Of a stretch of 64,000 nucleotides of DNA, positions 23,226 through 35,288 are shown piece by piece. Origin of the DNA: Sedimenticola_A sp040506425. Lineage in GTDB: Bacteria > Pseudomonadota > Gammaproteobacteria > Chromatiales > Chromatiaceae. The notes under the pieces were generated by a model. That model searched no databases and had not been told where the DNA came from. It was given only the letters and a program-made list of their open reading frames with translations. The translations under genes were made by a program, and so were the position numbers. How positions within the stretch are numbered: position 1 is the stretch's first letter; every line of letters begins with the position of its first letter. Where the stretch lies: contig OZ245051.1 of assembly GCA_965224515.1 (NCBI GenBank), positions 1,302,001 through 1,366,000 on the forward strand. The letters run 5' to 3'.

Positions 23226-23786
23226 TTAGCTCCTGATAGTACGTCCGGTTATGGCATCGGTGATGGTGCTGGGTTGAATCTGTCTGCCTACAGGCGAGTG
23301 GATGAGCGTGTCGATTCCGCCGCCAAGGCTGCGTTGAACATCCAGCGCGGTGCGGGCCGGGGGGTGACCTGCAAGGTTTGCGCTTGTCGAGACCAGGGGT
23401 GAACCGCAGGCACGGCAGAGGGCTGCAGCCACGGGGTGCGCGGTAACCCGCACGGCAAGGGTTTTGTGTTCGCCTTTGAGCCAGTAGGGCAGGCTATCTG
23501 CTGCAGGCAGCAGCCAGGTATGGGGGCCAGGCCAGCTCTCGAACACCTGTTGCATGGTTCCATCATCGAGAGTCTGTACGAAGGGGCGCAGCTGGTCGAA
23601 ATCTGCGGCGATCAGGATCAGTCCCTTCTCAACCGGGCGTTGTTTCAGGCGCAGGATCCGGCGGACCGCGTAGGGGTCCAGGGGATCGCAACCGAGCCCG
23701 AAAACAGCTTCGGTGGGGTAGGCGAGCAGGCCGCCCTGCCTGAAGTGGCGGGCGGCCTCTCTGAGCTTCCAGGGGTGAAGCCCCAT
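23226..23786 (-). CDS. tsaC: Threonylcarbamoyl-AMP synthase (Sua5/YciO/YrdC)
   Basis: Encodes 186 residues, the short TsaC form without the Sua5 C-terminal domain. Motifs include GGLLAYPTEAVFGLGCDPLD, RILRLKQRPVEKGLILI, PGPHTWLLPA and SPLVSTSANLAGHPPART. It makes threonylcarbamoyl-AMP for the t6A modification of ANN-decoding tRNAs. It sits in its usual place between purE and hemF. Confidence 0.95.
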   Translation of the reverse strand: MGLHPWKLREAARHFRQGGLLAYPTEAVFGLGCDPLDPYAVRRILRLKQRPVEKGLILIAADFDQLRPFVQTLDDGTMQQVFESWPGPHTWLLPAADSLPYWLKGEHKTLAVRVTAHPVAAALCRACGSPLVSTSANLAGHPPARTALDVQRSLGGGIDTLIHSPVGRQIQPSTITDAITGRTIRS

Positions 23787-23793
23787 GGAGTGC

Positions 23794-24300
23794 TTATCCA
23801 GCCAGTTCAGCCTGGAGGTCGGCGTCCTTGGACTTCACGCCTTCAGCGTTGGCTTCGCGCTCGGCTTTGACCCGTGCTGCCAGCTCTGCATCACCCAGGG
23901 ACATGATCTGGGCGGCCAGGTAGGCGGCGTTTTTGGCGCCGGCCTTGCCCACGGCAACAGTGGCCACGGGGATGCCGCCGGGCATCATGACGGTGGAGAG
24001 CAGTGAATCCCAGCCCTGCAGGGGGCCTGCGTCCAGGGGAATGCCGATGACCGGTTTGAGGGTCAGGCCCGCGACTGCGCCTGCCAGGTGGGCAGCCAGT
24101 CCGGCGGCACAGATGAATACGGCACAGCCACGTGCGTCAGCGTCTTTCACATAGGCGTGGGTGACGTCGGGTGTACGGTGTGCGGAGGTGACCTTGGCCT
24201 CGAAAGGAATATCGAGGCTCTTCAGTACGTCCATCGTGGCACGCAGTACGGGCAGATCCGAGTCGGAGCCCATGAGAATGGCAACAAAAGGTTTACTCAT
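23794..24300 (-). CDS. purE: N5-carboxyaminoimidazole ribonucleotide mutase (class I PurE)
   Basis: Encodes 168 residues from the ATG at 24300 with AGGAA upstream. MGSDSDLPVLRATMDVLKSL and the active-site SAHRTPDVTHAYV with its His are typical, as are AAGLAAHLAGAVAGLT and the GGIPVATVAVGKAGAKNAAYLA segment. It performs the purine-pathway rearrangement after PurK; purK itself is not adjacent. It is the first gene of purE-tsaC-hemF. Confidence 0.96.
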   Translation of the reverse strand: MSKPFVAILMGSDSDLPVLRATMDVLKSLDIPFEAKVTSAHRTPDVTHAYVKDADARGCAVFICAAGLAAHLAGAVAGLTLKPVIGIPLDAGPLQGWDSLLSTVMMPGGIPVATVAVGKAGAKNAAYLAAQIMSLGDAELAARVKAEREANAEGVKSKDADLQAELAG

Positions 24301-24448
24301 TGTTCCTGCTCTTTGTTCAGTTGGTTTGGAAAGCGGGCAAAGATAGCGGATTTTTGCCCAATTTATAAGCCCCTGGTGCAAAATCTGCTTTTTTAGGGGC
24401 TTATTGCCTATTGCACGCCATCTCCCTGCCTGCGTTTAGAGGGGGTGG

Positions 24449-26569
<2,121 letters not shown>

Positions 26570-26623
26570 GGTACTGGAGGTTGTGGGTGAGCGGGGATTG
26601 TACCTTTATACGGCCTCAAGGTG

Positions 26624-27046
26624 TCAGCTTGTGAGCTGGCGCAGCTTCTCTTCCAACCGCCGGATGCGGATATGGGTGTGGACCTTGATACGCAGCTCGA
26701 TGGGTTCGAAGGGCTTGGTTATGTAGTCCTTGGCGCCCAGTTTGAAGCAGCGGCTCTTGTCTTCAGGCTCTTGGGACACCGTGACGAAGATGACGCTGAT
26801 ACCGCGGGTATGTTTACTCTCCTTGAGCAGCTTGCACACCTCGTGTCCGTCGATTCCCGGCATCCTGATGTCGAGCAGGATAAGGTCGGGCGGGCTCTCT
26901 TCACAGAGCATCAGGGCCGAGACGCCGTTGCTTGCGACACGTACATTGTGGCCGGCATCACTCAGAATTGAGCTGATAAGCAGCTGGTTGGTCGCGGCGT
27001 CGTCAACGACAAGAATGTCTCCGCAGTGGGTCTCTTCGCTTTCCAA
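26624..27046 (-). CDS. Receiver-only response regulator
   Basis: Encodes 140 residues, a single REC domain: acidic pair in ILVVDDAATNQ, the phosphorylation site in LILLDIRMPGIDGHEV, the switch Thr/Ser in VIFVTVS and the Lys in DYITKPFEPIELRIKV. The 20-residue basic tail (HTHIRIRRLEEKLRQL) is helical. There is no output domain. No kinase is adjacent, so the partner is unknown; it may feed a diguanylate cyclase or hybrid kinase elsewhere. Confidence 0.88.
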   Translation of the reverse strand: MESEETHCGDILVVDDAATNQLLISSILSDAGHNVRVASNGVSALMLCEESPPDLILLDIRMPGIDGHEVCKLLKESKHTRGISVIFVTVSQEPEDKSRCFKLGAKDYITKPFEPIELRIKVHTHIRIRRLEEKLRQLTS

Positions 27047-27161
27047 GGTCTCTCCAGGGTGTATTCGGTCACAGGTAATTTAGTTCCTGCCCCGGAGGGA
27101 ATTATATGATTATCCGGTTTTATTTATAACCCTGTTTTGTGAATTGTTTTTCGTGGGAGGC

Positions 27162-30100
27162 TCAAGCCGTCTCTGTCTGCAACAGCTCGCGCTCTTTCTC
27201 CGTGGAGGTGATGCCGAAGTCAGCCAGCACGCTGTACATCGCAGGTACCACCAGCAGTACCAGCAGTGTGGTGGTGAGCAGGCCGAATACGATACTGGTG
27301 GCAAGGGGCACCAGCACCTGGGCCTGCATGCTCTTCTCCAGCAGCAGGGGGGTCAGGCCGGCGATGGTTGTAATGGAGGTGAGCAGTACCGCCCGGAAGC
27401 GTTCGCGACTGGCCATCTTGGCCGCCTCGATGACGCTGTGTCCCTCGCGGATGCGCAGCTTCAGAAACTCTACCAGCAGGATCGAGTCGTTGACCACGAT
27501 ACCGGCCAGGGAGGCAAACCCGATGATGCCCGGCATGGTGAAGTTGAGCCCCATCAGCAGGTGGCCCCAGACCACGCCGATCAGGGCCATGGGGATCACC
27601 GCCATGACGATCAACGGCTCGGCATAGCTGCGGAACTGGAAACTGAGCAGGATAAATATGCCAATCAATCCGATACCGAAACTGCGCAGCATGGAGGCGC
27701 CGGTCTTGGCAGTCTGCTTGGACTGGCCTTCAACGCTGGTGCTGACTTCCGGATACTTTTCGAGCAGTTGCGGTATGAAGTTCTGCTTGGTGTGCTCGAC
27801 TACCTCACGGGCATTGGCGATTCGGGTATCCATGTCGCCGGTGACGGTGATGGTGCGTACCCCGTCGATTCGCTGGATACGGGAGTAGCCCCTGGCCTGT
27901 TCGATAAGGGCCACCGCGTTGAGGGGGATCTGGTCGCCGGAGGCTGTGGTGATGCGGAACGCCTCGATGTCGGTCAGGGTGGCTCGGTCATCCGCTGCCA
28001 GGCGTACGTCTATCTCGTAGGCCTCTGGACCAACCTGGATCTCGTTGGCGGTAGTGCCGTAGAAGGCCGCTCGAAGCTGGTTGGCGATGGTGGAGGCGTC
28101 GAGGCCCAGGGCCAGGGCGCCGTCGCGCAGTTTCAGCCGCAGCTCCGGTTTGCCCGGGCGCAGATCGTCTGACAGGTCGAATACCCCCTTGTAGCGCTTG
28201 AGCCACTCCTGCAGTTCCAGGGATGCCTGCTTCAACTGGTCGAGCCCGGGGCCGGTGAGACGGATCTCCAGGGGGATGCCGCCGGGGCCGATGGTGGGCT
28301 CCTTGAAGTTGAGGGCTACAAGATCTGGCACCTCGCCCACCTCTTTACGCCAGAGGTTGATGAAATCGTCCAGGGAGCCGGAACGTTTCTCGGCAGTCAG
28401 CAGGTCGACAGTGACCGTGGCCACGTGGGGGCCGCTGACGCCGGCGTCCTGGTTGCTGTTGAAACGCACCTGGACATTGCGCACCAGGGGCTGTTCATCT
28501 GGCTGCCGGGGGGTAAATGTCTGGTTGACGGTACTGATGCCCTGGGTGATACGTTCCACCACCTCTTCAGTGCGCCACAGTGGGGTCCCCTGGGGCAGCA
28601 GCAGCCGGGCCTCGATGATGTCCCCCTCGATATCGGGGAAGGACTGGAATTTCAGCTTGCCCCCCACCAGCATGCCAATGCTGAGCAGAAACAGGGCGAC
28701 GATGATGCCGATGAACCAGTAGCGCTGATGGACCGCCCAGTCGACGATGTGACCCAGGGTGTTGTCCCGGAAACCGATCAGCCGGTTGTCGAAGGCCTGG
28801 CGGAAGCGCGAGGTCTCCTTCTCGTGATGCTTGAGGGAGTGGGCGAGGTGGTGGGGCAGGATCATGAAGGCCTCGATCAGGCTCACCGCGATGACCAGGA
28901 TCAGCACCATGGGGATGAACTGCAACACTTTGCCCATGTGCCCGGAGAGAAAGGCGAGGGGTGCAAACACCGAGATGGTGGTGAGGAACGAGGAGATCAC
29001 TCCGGGGGAGACCTGCTTGGTGCCGTCGATGGCCGCCTGCATGGCGCTTTTGCCCCGCCGCAGGTGGGTGGCGATGTTCTCCGAGATAACGATGGCGTCA
29101 TCCATCAGCAGGCCGATGGCGATGAGCAGCGCCACCATGGTGATCATGTTGACGGTGAGTCCCAGGATGCTCATGAAATAGAGCGCACCCAGGAATGAGA
29201 TCGGCAGACCCATGGCGACCCAGAAGGCGAAACGGCCCTGGAAGAAGAGCCACATCACCAGGAATACCAGCACCAGGCCCTGGCCGCCGTTTTTGGTTAG
29301 CAGGTTGAGGCGGTCCCGAACGATGGAGGAGCGGTCCTGGGTGACGAAGAACTCCACCCCCTGGGGGGCGGTGGGGCGGATCTTGCCCTCAAGCAGTTCT
29401 GCCACGGCGTCCCGTACCACCAGGGTGTCCTGCTGCTTGGTCTTGATCACCTGCAGCACGGCGGCGCGGTTGCCGTTGAACAGCACCTTGTCTTCGTCCA
29501 GCTCGAACCGGTCGCTTATGGTGGCGATACTGCCGAGTTTTACCTCTGCACCTGAGTTAGCGCTTACTATCGTCAGGTTGCCCAGTTCATCGGTTGTTCG
29601 ACGCAGGTCGGTGAAGCGGATCAGCAGGTTCCGGTCATTGGTTTCAAGAGAGCCCGAGGGGAGATCAATGCCCTGGCGGGCCACGGTACTGGCCACATCA
29701 GACATGCTGAGGCCGTACTGGCGCAGGGCCCGTGCAGGTACCTCGATGCGCAGCTGATGGTCGGAGAAGCCGTTTATATCCACCTGGGATACCTCCGGCA
29801 GCCGCTGCAGGCGCAGCTTTACCTCTTCGGCATAGGCCTTGAGATCGCTGGGGGCCATGGGGCCGGTGACGGCGATGGCCATCACGTTGTCGGTGCGCCC
29901 CAGCTCCTTGATCACCGGTAGCTCAGCCTGATCGGGGAAGGTGTTTATGGCCTCGACTTCGCTCTTGATGTCGTCCAGGAACTGGGTGATGTCGCCCCCC
30001 TCTTCCATCTCGGCCACGGCAATGGCGAGATTCTCACGGGCCTCGCAGCTCATCTCCTCGACACCATTGACGGACTCGATGGCCTCTTCAACCCGCAGGC

Positions 30101-30284
30101 AGATCGCCTCCTCCACATCCTCGGCGCTGGCGCCGGGGTAGGGGACCGTGATCTGGATCTTCTCGGCGGCAAAGTCGGGGAAGGTCTCCCGCTGCAGGCC
30201 GGGCAGGGCGGAGAGCCCGAGGATCGCCAGGAACAGCATCAGCAGGTTGCCGGCGGTGGGGTGGCGGGCGAAGAAGGCAATCAT
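27162..30284 (-). CDS. RND-family efflux transporter permease
   Basis: Encodes 1040 residues, the standard size of an inner-membrane RND pump. The first helix is at about 10-30; a large periplasmic loop follows (PYPGASAEDVEEAI, then porter domains), with a second set after residue about 530. The proton-relay aspartates are in helix 4 (IAIGLLMDDAIVISEN). RND pumps export drugs, metals or lipophilic compounds through an adaptor and an outer-membrane channel; the substrate cannot be read here. Its start codon shares one base with the adaptor stop, so the two genes are coupled. No tolC-like gene is adjacent. Confidence 0.93.
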   Translation of the reverse strand: MIAFFARHPTAGNLLMLFLAILGLSALPGLQRETFPDFAAEKIQITVPYPGASAEDVEEAICLRVEEAIESVNGVEEMSCEARENLAIAVAEMEEGGDITQFLDDIKSEVEAINTFPDQAELPVIKELGRTDNVMAIAVTGPMAPSDLKAYAEEVKLRLQRLPEVSQVDINGFSDHQLRIEVPARALRQYGLSMSDVASTVARQGIDLPSGSLETNDRNLLIRFTDLRRTTDELGNLTIVSANSGAEVKLGSIATISDRFELDEDKVLFNGNRAAVLQVIKTKQQDTLVVRDAVAELLEGKIRPTAPQGVEFFVTQDRSSIVRDRLNLLTKNGGQGLVLVFLVMWLFFQGRFAFWVAMGLPISFLGALYFMSILGLTVNMITMVALLIAIGLLMDDAIVISENIATHLRRGKSAMQAAIDGTKQVSPGVISSFLTTISVFAPLAFLSGHMGKVLQFIPMVLILVIAVSLIEAFMILPHHLAHSLKHHEKETSRFRQAFDNRLIGFRDNTLGHIVDWAVHQRYWFIGIIVALFLLSIGMLVGGKLKFQSFPDIEGDIIEARLLLPQGTPLWRTEEVVERITQGISTVNQTFTPRQPDEQPLVRNVQVRFNSNQDAGVSGPHVATVTVDLLTAEKRSGSLDDFINLWRKEVGEVPDLVALNFKEPTIGPGGIPLEIRLTGPGLDQLKQASLELQEWLKRYKGVFDLSDDLRPGKPELRLKLRDGALALGLDASTIANQLRAAFYGTTANEIQVGPEAYEIDVRLAADDRATLTDIEAFRITTASGDQIPLNAVALIEQARGYSRIQRIDGVRTITVTGDMDTRIANAREVVEHTKQNFIPQLLEKYPEVSTSVEGQSKQTAKTGASMLRSFGIGLIGIFILLSFQFRSYAEPLIVMAVIPMALIGVVWGHLLMGLNFTMPGIIGFASLAGIVVNDSILLVEFLKLRIREGHSVIEAAKMASRERFRAVLLTSITTIAGLTPLLLEKSMQAQVLVPLATSIVFGLLTTTLLVLLVVPAMYSVLADFGITSTEKERELLQTETA

Positions 30285-31636
30285 TACCGTTGCTCTCCGT
30301 TTGCAATGCCGGTCAGCCGTTCAAGGCTGCGTTTGTCTTCCCGTACGTCAAGCAGCATGCCTTCGATGGCCGGGTTGAGGTCGGTGACCACGATCTGCTC
30401 ACCGGCTTTCACACCGTTGCCTATGACGGCGAATTCGGGCTGTGTCAGGGCGATCTCAACCGGCCGTATCTCGAGGCGGTTTTCGCTGTTTGCCACGTAG
30501 ACTTTTCCGTCGTGCAGAGCAGAGCGGGGCACCAGCAGGCTGTCGGGGCGGGGTTTGCCACTGAGGGTGACCTCGACGAACAGCCCTTTGAACAGGGGCG
30601 GGCGTCTGCCGGGTTCAACCTGGGAGTAGGGCTGGTCGACCTCAACGATGACACCCACGGTTCGGGTTTTGGGGTCCAGGGTGTCGCTGATACGGGCAAA
30701 GCGGGCATCCCAGCTGGCATTGAGCGCCCCCTCCTGCAGTGCCACCCGGGCTCCCAGCTCAAGGCCGTTGTGGGTGTTGAGTTCTGACAGGTTAAGGATA
30801 TTTTGCGCATTGCCGGAGCGGAACAGGCTGCTCATCTGGTCGATTGGAATCTGGGTCTCCACCTCGGCACGGGCCATGCCGTCGGCACTGGCCAGTACCT
30901 CGCCCTCGCGGACGTACTTCTCCTGCTCCACGTTGGCCGAGGCGATGCGGCCGGTGAAGGGCATGCGGACCTCTGTGTTGGCCAGATTGCGGCGGGCGGT
31001 GGCGAGAGACGCCTGGTGGCGGGCGAGCTGGGCCTGAAGCAGCGCCTTCTGGGTGGGGATCAGGTTGAGCGTGTTTTTCTGGGACTGCACGCTCTGCTGC
31101 TGACCCAGCAGGCTGCGTTCCTGGCTTTCGAGGTCAGAACGGCTGACACCGCCCTTGCCCACCAGCTTGCGCTTGCGTTGAAGCTCTTTCTCATTGAGCA
31201 CCAGGGAGGCCTCTTCGATCTTCAGCGAGGCACGGGTATTGGCTGCCTTGGCATCCTGCTCGTCGAGCTGGGCCTGGCTGGCCTGGATGTCGGCCTCGGC
31301 CTGGGCGATGGCCAGTTCGTAGTCGGTGGGGTCGATACGCAGGATCAGGCTGCCCTCCTCAAGAAAGGCCCCTTTCTCCAGTTTGGGGTGTTTCTCCACG
31401 ATGCGGCCCTTGACCTGGGCTACCGCCTCCCAGGTGCGCCCGGGCTGCACGGTTCCGTGTCCTGTCGCCTTGGGTGAAATGGTGAGGCTGGGGACGGGGA
31501 TGACACGCACCAGTCGCGGCTTCTCGGTGATTGGCTCCTGCACCGGCTCCATTTTGTTCTTCTTCAGAAAGGCGATGGCGACGACACCGATCAGTATCGG
31601 TATCAGAATGACCCAGCGTCTGCTTGTGACTGCCAT
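30284..31636 (-). CDS. RND periplasmic adaptor (membrane fusion protein)
   Basis: Encodes 450 residues. A membrane anchor at 8-24 is followed by a barrel-sandwich hybrid (VQPGRTWEAVAQVKGRIVEK and its second half MPFTGRIASANVEQEKYVREGEVL). Between them lies a long helical hairpin (about 100-215), then a beta-barrel and a C-terminal membrane-proximal domain. This is the HlyD/AcrA-type layout, linking the pump at 27162-30284 with an outer-membrane factor. The hairpin is rather long. No regulator gene is directly upstream. Confidence 0.92.
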   Translation of the reverse strand: MAVTSRRWVILIPILIGVVAIAFLKKNKMEPVQEPITEKPRLVRVIPVPSLTISPKATGHGTVQPGRTWEAVAQVKGRIVEKHPKLEKGAFLEEGSLILRIDPTDYELAIAQAEADIQASQAQLDEQDAKAANTRASLKIEEASLVLNEKELQRKRKLVGKGGVSRSDLESQERSLLGQQQSVQSQKNTLNLIPTQKALLQAQLARHQASLATARRNLANTEVRMPFTGRIASANVEQEKYVREGEVLASADGMARAEVETQIPIDQMSSLFRSGNAQNILNLSELNTHNGLELGARVALQEGALNASWDARFARISDTLDPKTRTVGVIVEVDQPYSQVEPGRRPPLFKGLFVEVTLSGKPRPDSLLVPRSALHDGKVYVANSENRLEIRPVEIALTQPEFAVIGNGVKAGEQIVVTDLNPAIEGMLLDVREDKRSLERLTGIANGEQR

Positions 31637-31763
31637 GGAGATCCCCGTGGATTGTTGGTTGTTGTACAGGCCTGTTGGACCTGAATCTTAACCCATGGTT
31701 CGGGAGATGTGGTTTCGAGGGGGTAATAAATTGTTACAGAGTGTTGCTGGAGGCCGGGGCCAT

Positions 31764-32310
31764 CAGTCCAGGTAGGTCGGTCTTCAGACCGACAGGTGTA
31801 TTTGCGAGGGGTTGTTGTCGGGCTGAAGCCCGACCTACGGGGTGGGTTCTTCAGTCCAGGTAGGTCGGCCTTCAGGCCGATGGGTGTATTTGTCAGGGGT
31901 TGTTGTCGGGCTGAAGCCCGACCTACGGGGAGGGTTCTTCAGTCCAGGTAGGTCGGCCTTCAGGCCGATGGGTGTATTTGTCAGGGGTTGTTGTCGGGCT
32001 GAAGCCCGACCTACGGGGTGGGTTCTTCAGTCCAGGTAGGTCGGTCTTCAGGCCGATGGGTGTATTTGTCAGGGGTTGTTGTCGGGCTGAAGCCCGACCT
32101 ACGGGGTGGGTTCTTCAGTCCAGGCAGGTTGGCCTTCAGGCTGACAGGTGTATTTGCTAGGGGTTGTTGTCGGGCTGAAGCCCGACCTACGGGAGGGGCT
32201 TCAGTCCAGGTAGGTCGGCCTTTAGGCCGATGGGTGTATTTGCCAGGGGTTGTTGTCGGGCTGAAGCCCGACCTACGGGGTGGGGGTAGGTCGGCCTTCA
32301 GGCCGACAGG
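31764..32310. repeat. Tandem array of 88-bp double-hairpin repeats
   Basis: Six units start at 31764, 31852, 31940, 32028, 32116 and 32202 (period 88, last step 86), followed by a partial unit. Each holds two hairpins: TAGGTCGGCCTTCAGGCCGA and TCGGGCTGAAGCCCGACCTA, joined by a conserved spacer. Single copies of the first hairpin occur at 47626 and 51254. No unit carries a variable spacer, so this is not CRISPR. Frames open through the array are artefacts of the repeat. The array also lies at the 3' ends of topA and of nothing else; 31637-31763 holds only the adaptor's promoter region. Confidence 0.92.
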
Positions 32311-32318
32311 GTGGTGTG

Positions 32319-34598
32319 TCAGGCGTCTTTCACTGGCTCGGAGAACGAGCACTCCTGCTGGGGGCAGACCTTCTCGGTGCCCTTGCGCTTGGTTGTCTTG
32401 ATGGTGAGGATCGGCCAGCCGCAACTCGGGCAGGGCTCGGCCACCGGTTCGTTCCAGGTGGCGTAGTCGCAATCCGGGTAGGTGGAGCAGGAGTAGAAGA
32501 TCTTTCCGCGGCGTGACTTGCGCTTCATCATGGTGCCGCTGTTGCACTTGGGGCACTTGACGCCGGTGTCCACCGGTTTCTCCAGGGGCTCGATATGGCG
32601 ACAGTCGGGGTAGCTCGAGCAGCCGATGAACTTGCCGTATTTGCCCTTCTTTATCACCAGGTCCGAGTTGCACTCGGGGCACTTGCGCCCTTCCACGATC
32701 TGGGGCTCGTCGGCCTCTTTCTTGTCGCCGCCCAGGTCCCGTGTGTAGTTGCAGGTGGGGTAGTTGGTGCAGCCGACAAAACGGCCGTGACGGCCCAGGC
32801 GGATGGAGAGCTGGCTGCCGCACTCGGGGCACTTCTCGTCCATCGCTTCGTGGGTGACGTCGCTGCGCTTGACGTTCTCCTGGGTGTGGTCGATGCGATC
32901 CTTGAAGGGGCTCCAGAACTTCTTCAGCAGGGGGATCCACTCCTCCTCGCCGCGGGAGACGGCATCGAGCTCATCCTCCAGGTTGGCGGTGAAGTCGTAG
33001 TCCACGTACTTGGTGAAGTAGTTGGTGAGGAACTTGTTGACCACCCGGCCCACGTCGGTGGGGTGGAAGCGCTTCTTCTCCAGTTCCACGTATTCGCGGT
33101 CCTGCAGGGTGGAGATGATGGAGGCATAGGTGGAGGGACGGCCGATGCCATGCTCTTCCAGTGCCTTCACAAGGCTCGCCTCGCTGTAGCGGGGTGGTGG
33201 CTCGGTGAAGTGCTGTTCAGGGCGGATGGCGGCGAGATCAATCACGTCGCCCTCGCTCAATGGGGGCAGCATCTTCTCGTCGTCATCGCCTTTCTTGGCG
33301 TCGTCCACGCCCTCCATGTAGACAGCCATGAAGCCGGGGTTGGCGATGGTGGAGCCGTTGGCGCGGAAGGTGTTGCCCTCGCCGCAGGCGAGATCCGCCG
33401 CCACGGTGTTGATGGTGGCGTGAATCATCTGGCAGGCGACGGTGCGCTTCCAGATCAGTTCGTAGAGACGGTGCTGGTCTTTCGTCAGGTGACTCTTCAG
33501 CTCATCCGGGGTGCGCAGTGCCGAGGTGGGGCGCACGGCCTCGTGGGCCTCCTGGGCGTTCTTTGCCTTGGTTTTGAAGGTGCGGATATCCTTCGGCAGC
33601 TGCTCTGAGCCGAAACGTTCGGTGATGTAGCCGCGCAGCTCCTCAAGGGCTTCGTTCGCCAGGTGAACGGAGTCGGTACGCATGTAGGTGATCAGACCCA
33701 CAGCGCCGCTGCCGGTATCTATGCCTTCATAGAGTTGCTGGGCGGTACGCATGGTGCGCTGGGTGGTGAAGCCGAGCTTGCGCGCCGCCTCCTGCTGCAG
33801 GGTGGATGTGGTGAAGGGAGCGGCGGGATTTCGTTTTCGCTGCTTCTTCTGCACCTTGGCAACCTGCAGCTTGCCTTCTGCTGCCGCCTGCAGGGTGCTC
33901 TCGACCTCTGCGGCGCGTTCACCGTCGGTGATGGTGAACTGTTCGATCTTCTCGCCCTGAAAATGGGTGAGCTTGGAGCTGAATTTCTGCCCTTCCTTGC
34001 TGACGTCTGCCTCTACTGACCAGTACTCCCTGGCGACAAAGGCGTCGATCTCCTCCTCGCGCTCCACGATCATGCGCAGGGCGGGACTCTGTACACGGCC
34101 GGCGGAGAGTCCGCGGCGGACCTTTTTCCAGAGCAGGGGAGAGAGGTTGAAGCCCACCAGGTAATCCAGGGCGCGGCGCGCCTGCTGGGCGTTGACCAGG
34201 TCCATTGAGAGTTCGCGGGGATTTGCCACCGCGTCCTGCACCGCCTTTTTGGTGATCTCGTTGAAGACCACGCGGTGCACCTCTTTGTCCTTGAGGTGCT
34301 TGCGGCCTTTCAGCAGCTCGTAGAGGTGCCATGAGATGGCCTCACCTTCGCGGTCCGGGTCAGTTGCGAGATAGAGGGCGTCGGATTTTTTCAGGGCCTT
34401 GGTGATGGCCTGGACGTGGCGGTCATTTTTCTCGATGACCTGGTATTTCATCTTGAAATCGTCTGCGGTATCAACAGCCCCCTCTTTGGGGATGAGGTCG
34501 CGCACATGGCCATACGAGGCGAGAACTTCAAAGTCCTTGCCCAGGTACTTTTTGATGGTTTTGGCCTTGGCCGGCGATTCTACGATGACCAGATTCAT
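32319..34598 (-). CDS. topA: DNA topoisomerase I
   Basis: Encodes 759 residues. The Toprim domain (1-120) has MNLVIVESPAKAKTIKKYLG and YLATDPDREGEAISWHL; the active-site tyrosine is in LITYMRTDSVHLA at about 310. Four C-terminal zinc ribbons follow (CPECGSQL, CPECNSDL, CPKCNSGT and CPSCGWPI starts). TopA relaxes negative supercoils. It is last in the lysM-dprA-smg-topA block, 125 bp after smg, and reaches the 88-bp repeat array at its 3' end. Confidence 0.97.
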   Translation of the reverse strand: MNLVIVESPAKAKTIKKYLGKDFEVLASYGHVRDLIPKEGAVDTADDFKMKYQVIEKNDRHVQAITKALKKSDALYLATDPDREGEAISWHLYELLKGRKHLKDKEVHRVVFNEITKKAVQDAVANPRELSMDLVNAQQARRALDYLVGFNLSPLLWKKVRRGLSAGRVQSPALRMIVEREEEIDAFVAREYWSVEADVSKEGQKFSSKLTHFQGEKIEQFTITDGERAAEVESTLQAAAEGKLQVAKVQKKQRKRNPAAPFTTSTLQQEAARKLGFTTQRTMRTAQQLYEGIDTGSGAVGLITYMRTDSVHLANEALEELRGYITERFGSEQLPKDIRTFKTKAKNAQEAHEAVRPTSALRTPDELKSHLTKDQHRLYELIWKRTVACQMIHATINTVAADLACGEGNTFRANGSTIANPGFMAVYMEGVDDAKKGDDDEKMLPPLSEGDVIDLAAIRPEQHFTEPPPRYSEASLVKALEEHGIGRPSTYASIISTLQDREYVELEKKRFHPTDVGRVVNKFLTNYFTKYVDYDFTANLEDELDAVSRGEEEWIPLLKKFWSPFKDRIDHTQENVKRSDVTHEAMDEKCPECGSQLSIRLGRHGRFVGCTNYPTCNYTRDLGGDKKEADEPQIVEGRKCPECNSDLVIKKGKYGKFIGCSSYPDCRHIEPLEKPVDTGVKCPKCNSGTMMKRKSRRGKIFYSCSTYPDCDYATWNEPVAEPCPSCGWPILTIKTTKRKGTEKVCPQQECSFSEPVKDA

Positions 34599-34723
34599 GA
34601 GTTTTCCGCTTGAAATGGAGTCGATTTCCTTAGACTAAGCGGCGGAGGATAGAGGAATTTTAGCGTTGGAAGCAAGCAACATTTGGTTCGAGGGGGCATT
34701 TTCCCCCCTCGAAACCGGCTTGA

Positions 34724-35200
34724 TCAGTGCAGATAGACAGGGATGTCGTTGTATACCAGGTCTTCCATCTGGGCGAAGGCGGACTCCTGTCCGGGCTGGT
34801 TCATCAGCACCAGCAGAATCACCCATTTCAGCTCTTCCACGGTGATCTGGAGGTTGTCCAGGGCCATGGCACGGTCGATAACCAGTTCGCGGCTCGCCTG
34901 GTCCAGGATGCTGTTCTGCTCCAGAAACAGCAGCAGGCCGCGGCTGTCGGCATCAAGGCGAGCCTGTTCGTCATCGGTGTAGATGCGGATGGAGTGTTCA
35001 GTATGGTGATTGTAGGACTGCTCGTCCTGGTGCAGGGCGAGTTCGTCCATCCATGCGAAGGCCTTGTCTATCTCCCCTTCGGGAAAACCGGCCTGCATCA
35101 GTTCCTCGTGAACCTGGGCCTGGTCAGAGGGGGCTTTCTGGTCGCCATCCATGTAGTTTTCATACAGGTAGATGAGGATATCGACGACATTTTCGTTCAT
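34724..35200 (-). CDS. smg: Smg (DUF494) family protein
   Basis: Encodes 158 residues of the DUF494/Smg family: NVVDILIYLYENYMDGD at the start, and LLFLEQNSILDQASRELVIDRAMAL with LDNLQITVEELKWVILLVLMNQPG in the second half. The fold is helical and the function is unknown. Its place between dprA and topA is conserved in many gamma- and betaproteobacteria. A GC-rich hairpin (34687-34713) lies downstream before topA. Confidence 0.93.
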   Translation of the reverse strand: MNENVVDILIYLYENYMDGDQKAPSDQAQVHEELMQAGFPEGEIDKAFAWMDELALHQDEQSYNHHTEHSIRIYTDDEQARLDADSRGLLLFLEQNSILDQASRELVIDRAMALDNLQITVEELKWVILLVLMNQPGQESAFAQMEDLVYNDIPVYLH

Positions 35201-35288
35201 TCTGTATCCTTGTTCGAGGACTGCTTGGGACGCCTTGTGGGCATCTGTCTCAGGGTCTCCGGCCGTTTTGAGGCTGGGTGGAGGCTCT

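Noticed and set aside
24365..24404. Terminator between purE and recQ
   Set aside because: The 10-bp arms are separated by a 20-nt loop and lack a proper U-run on the recQ side.
31764..32310. CRISPR array
   Set aside because: The whole 88-bp unit repeats; there are no unique spacers and no cas genes nearby.
32011..32940. Minus-strand frame running from the repeat array into topA
   Set aside because: Its proline-rich repeats are translated 88-bp repeat units, and the rest is an out-of-frame reading of topA.
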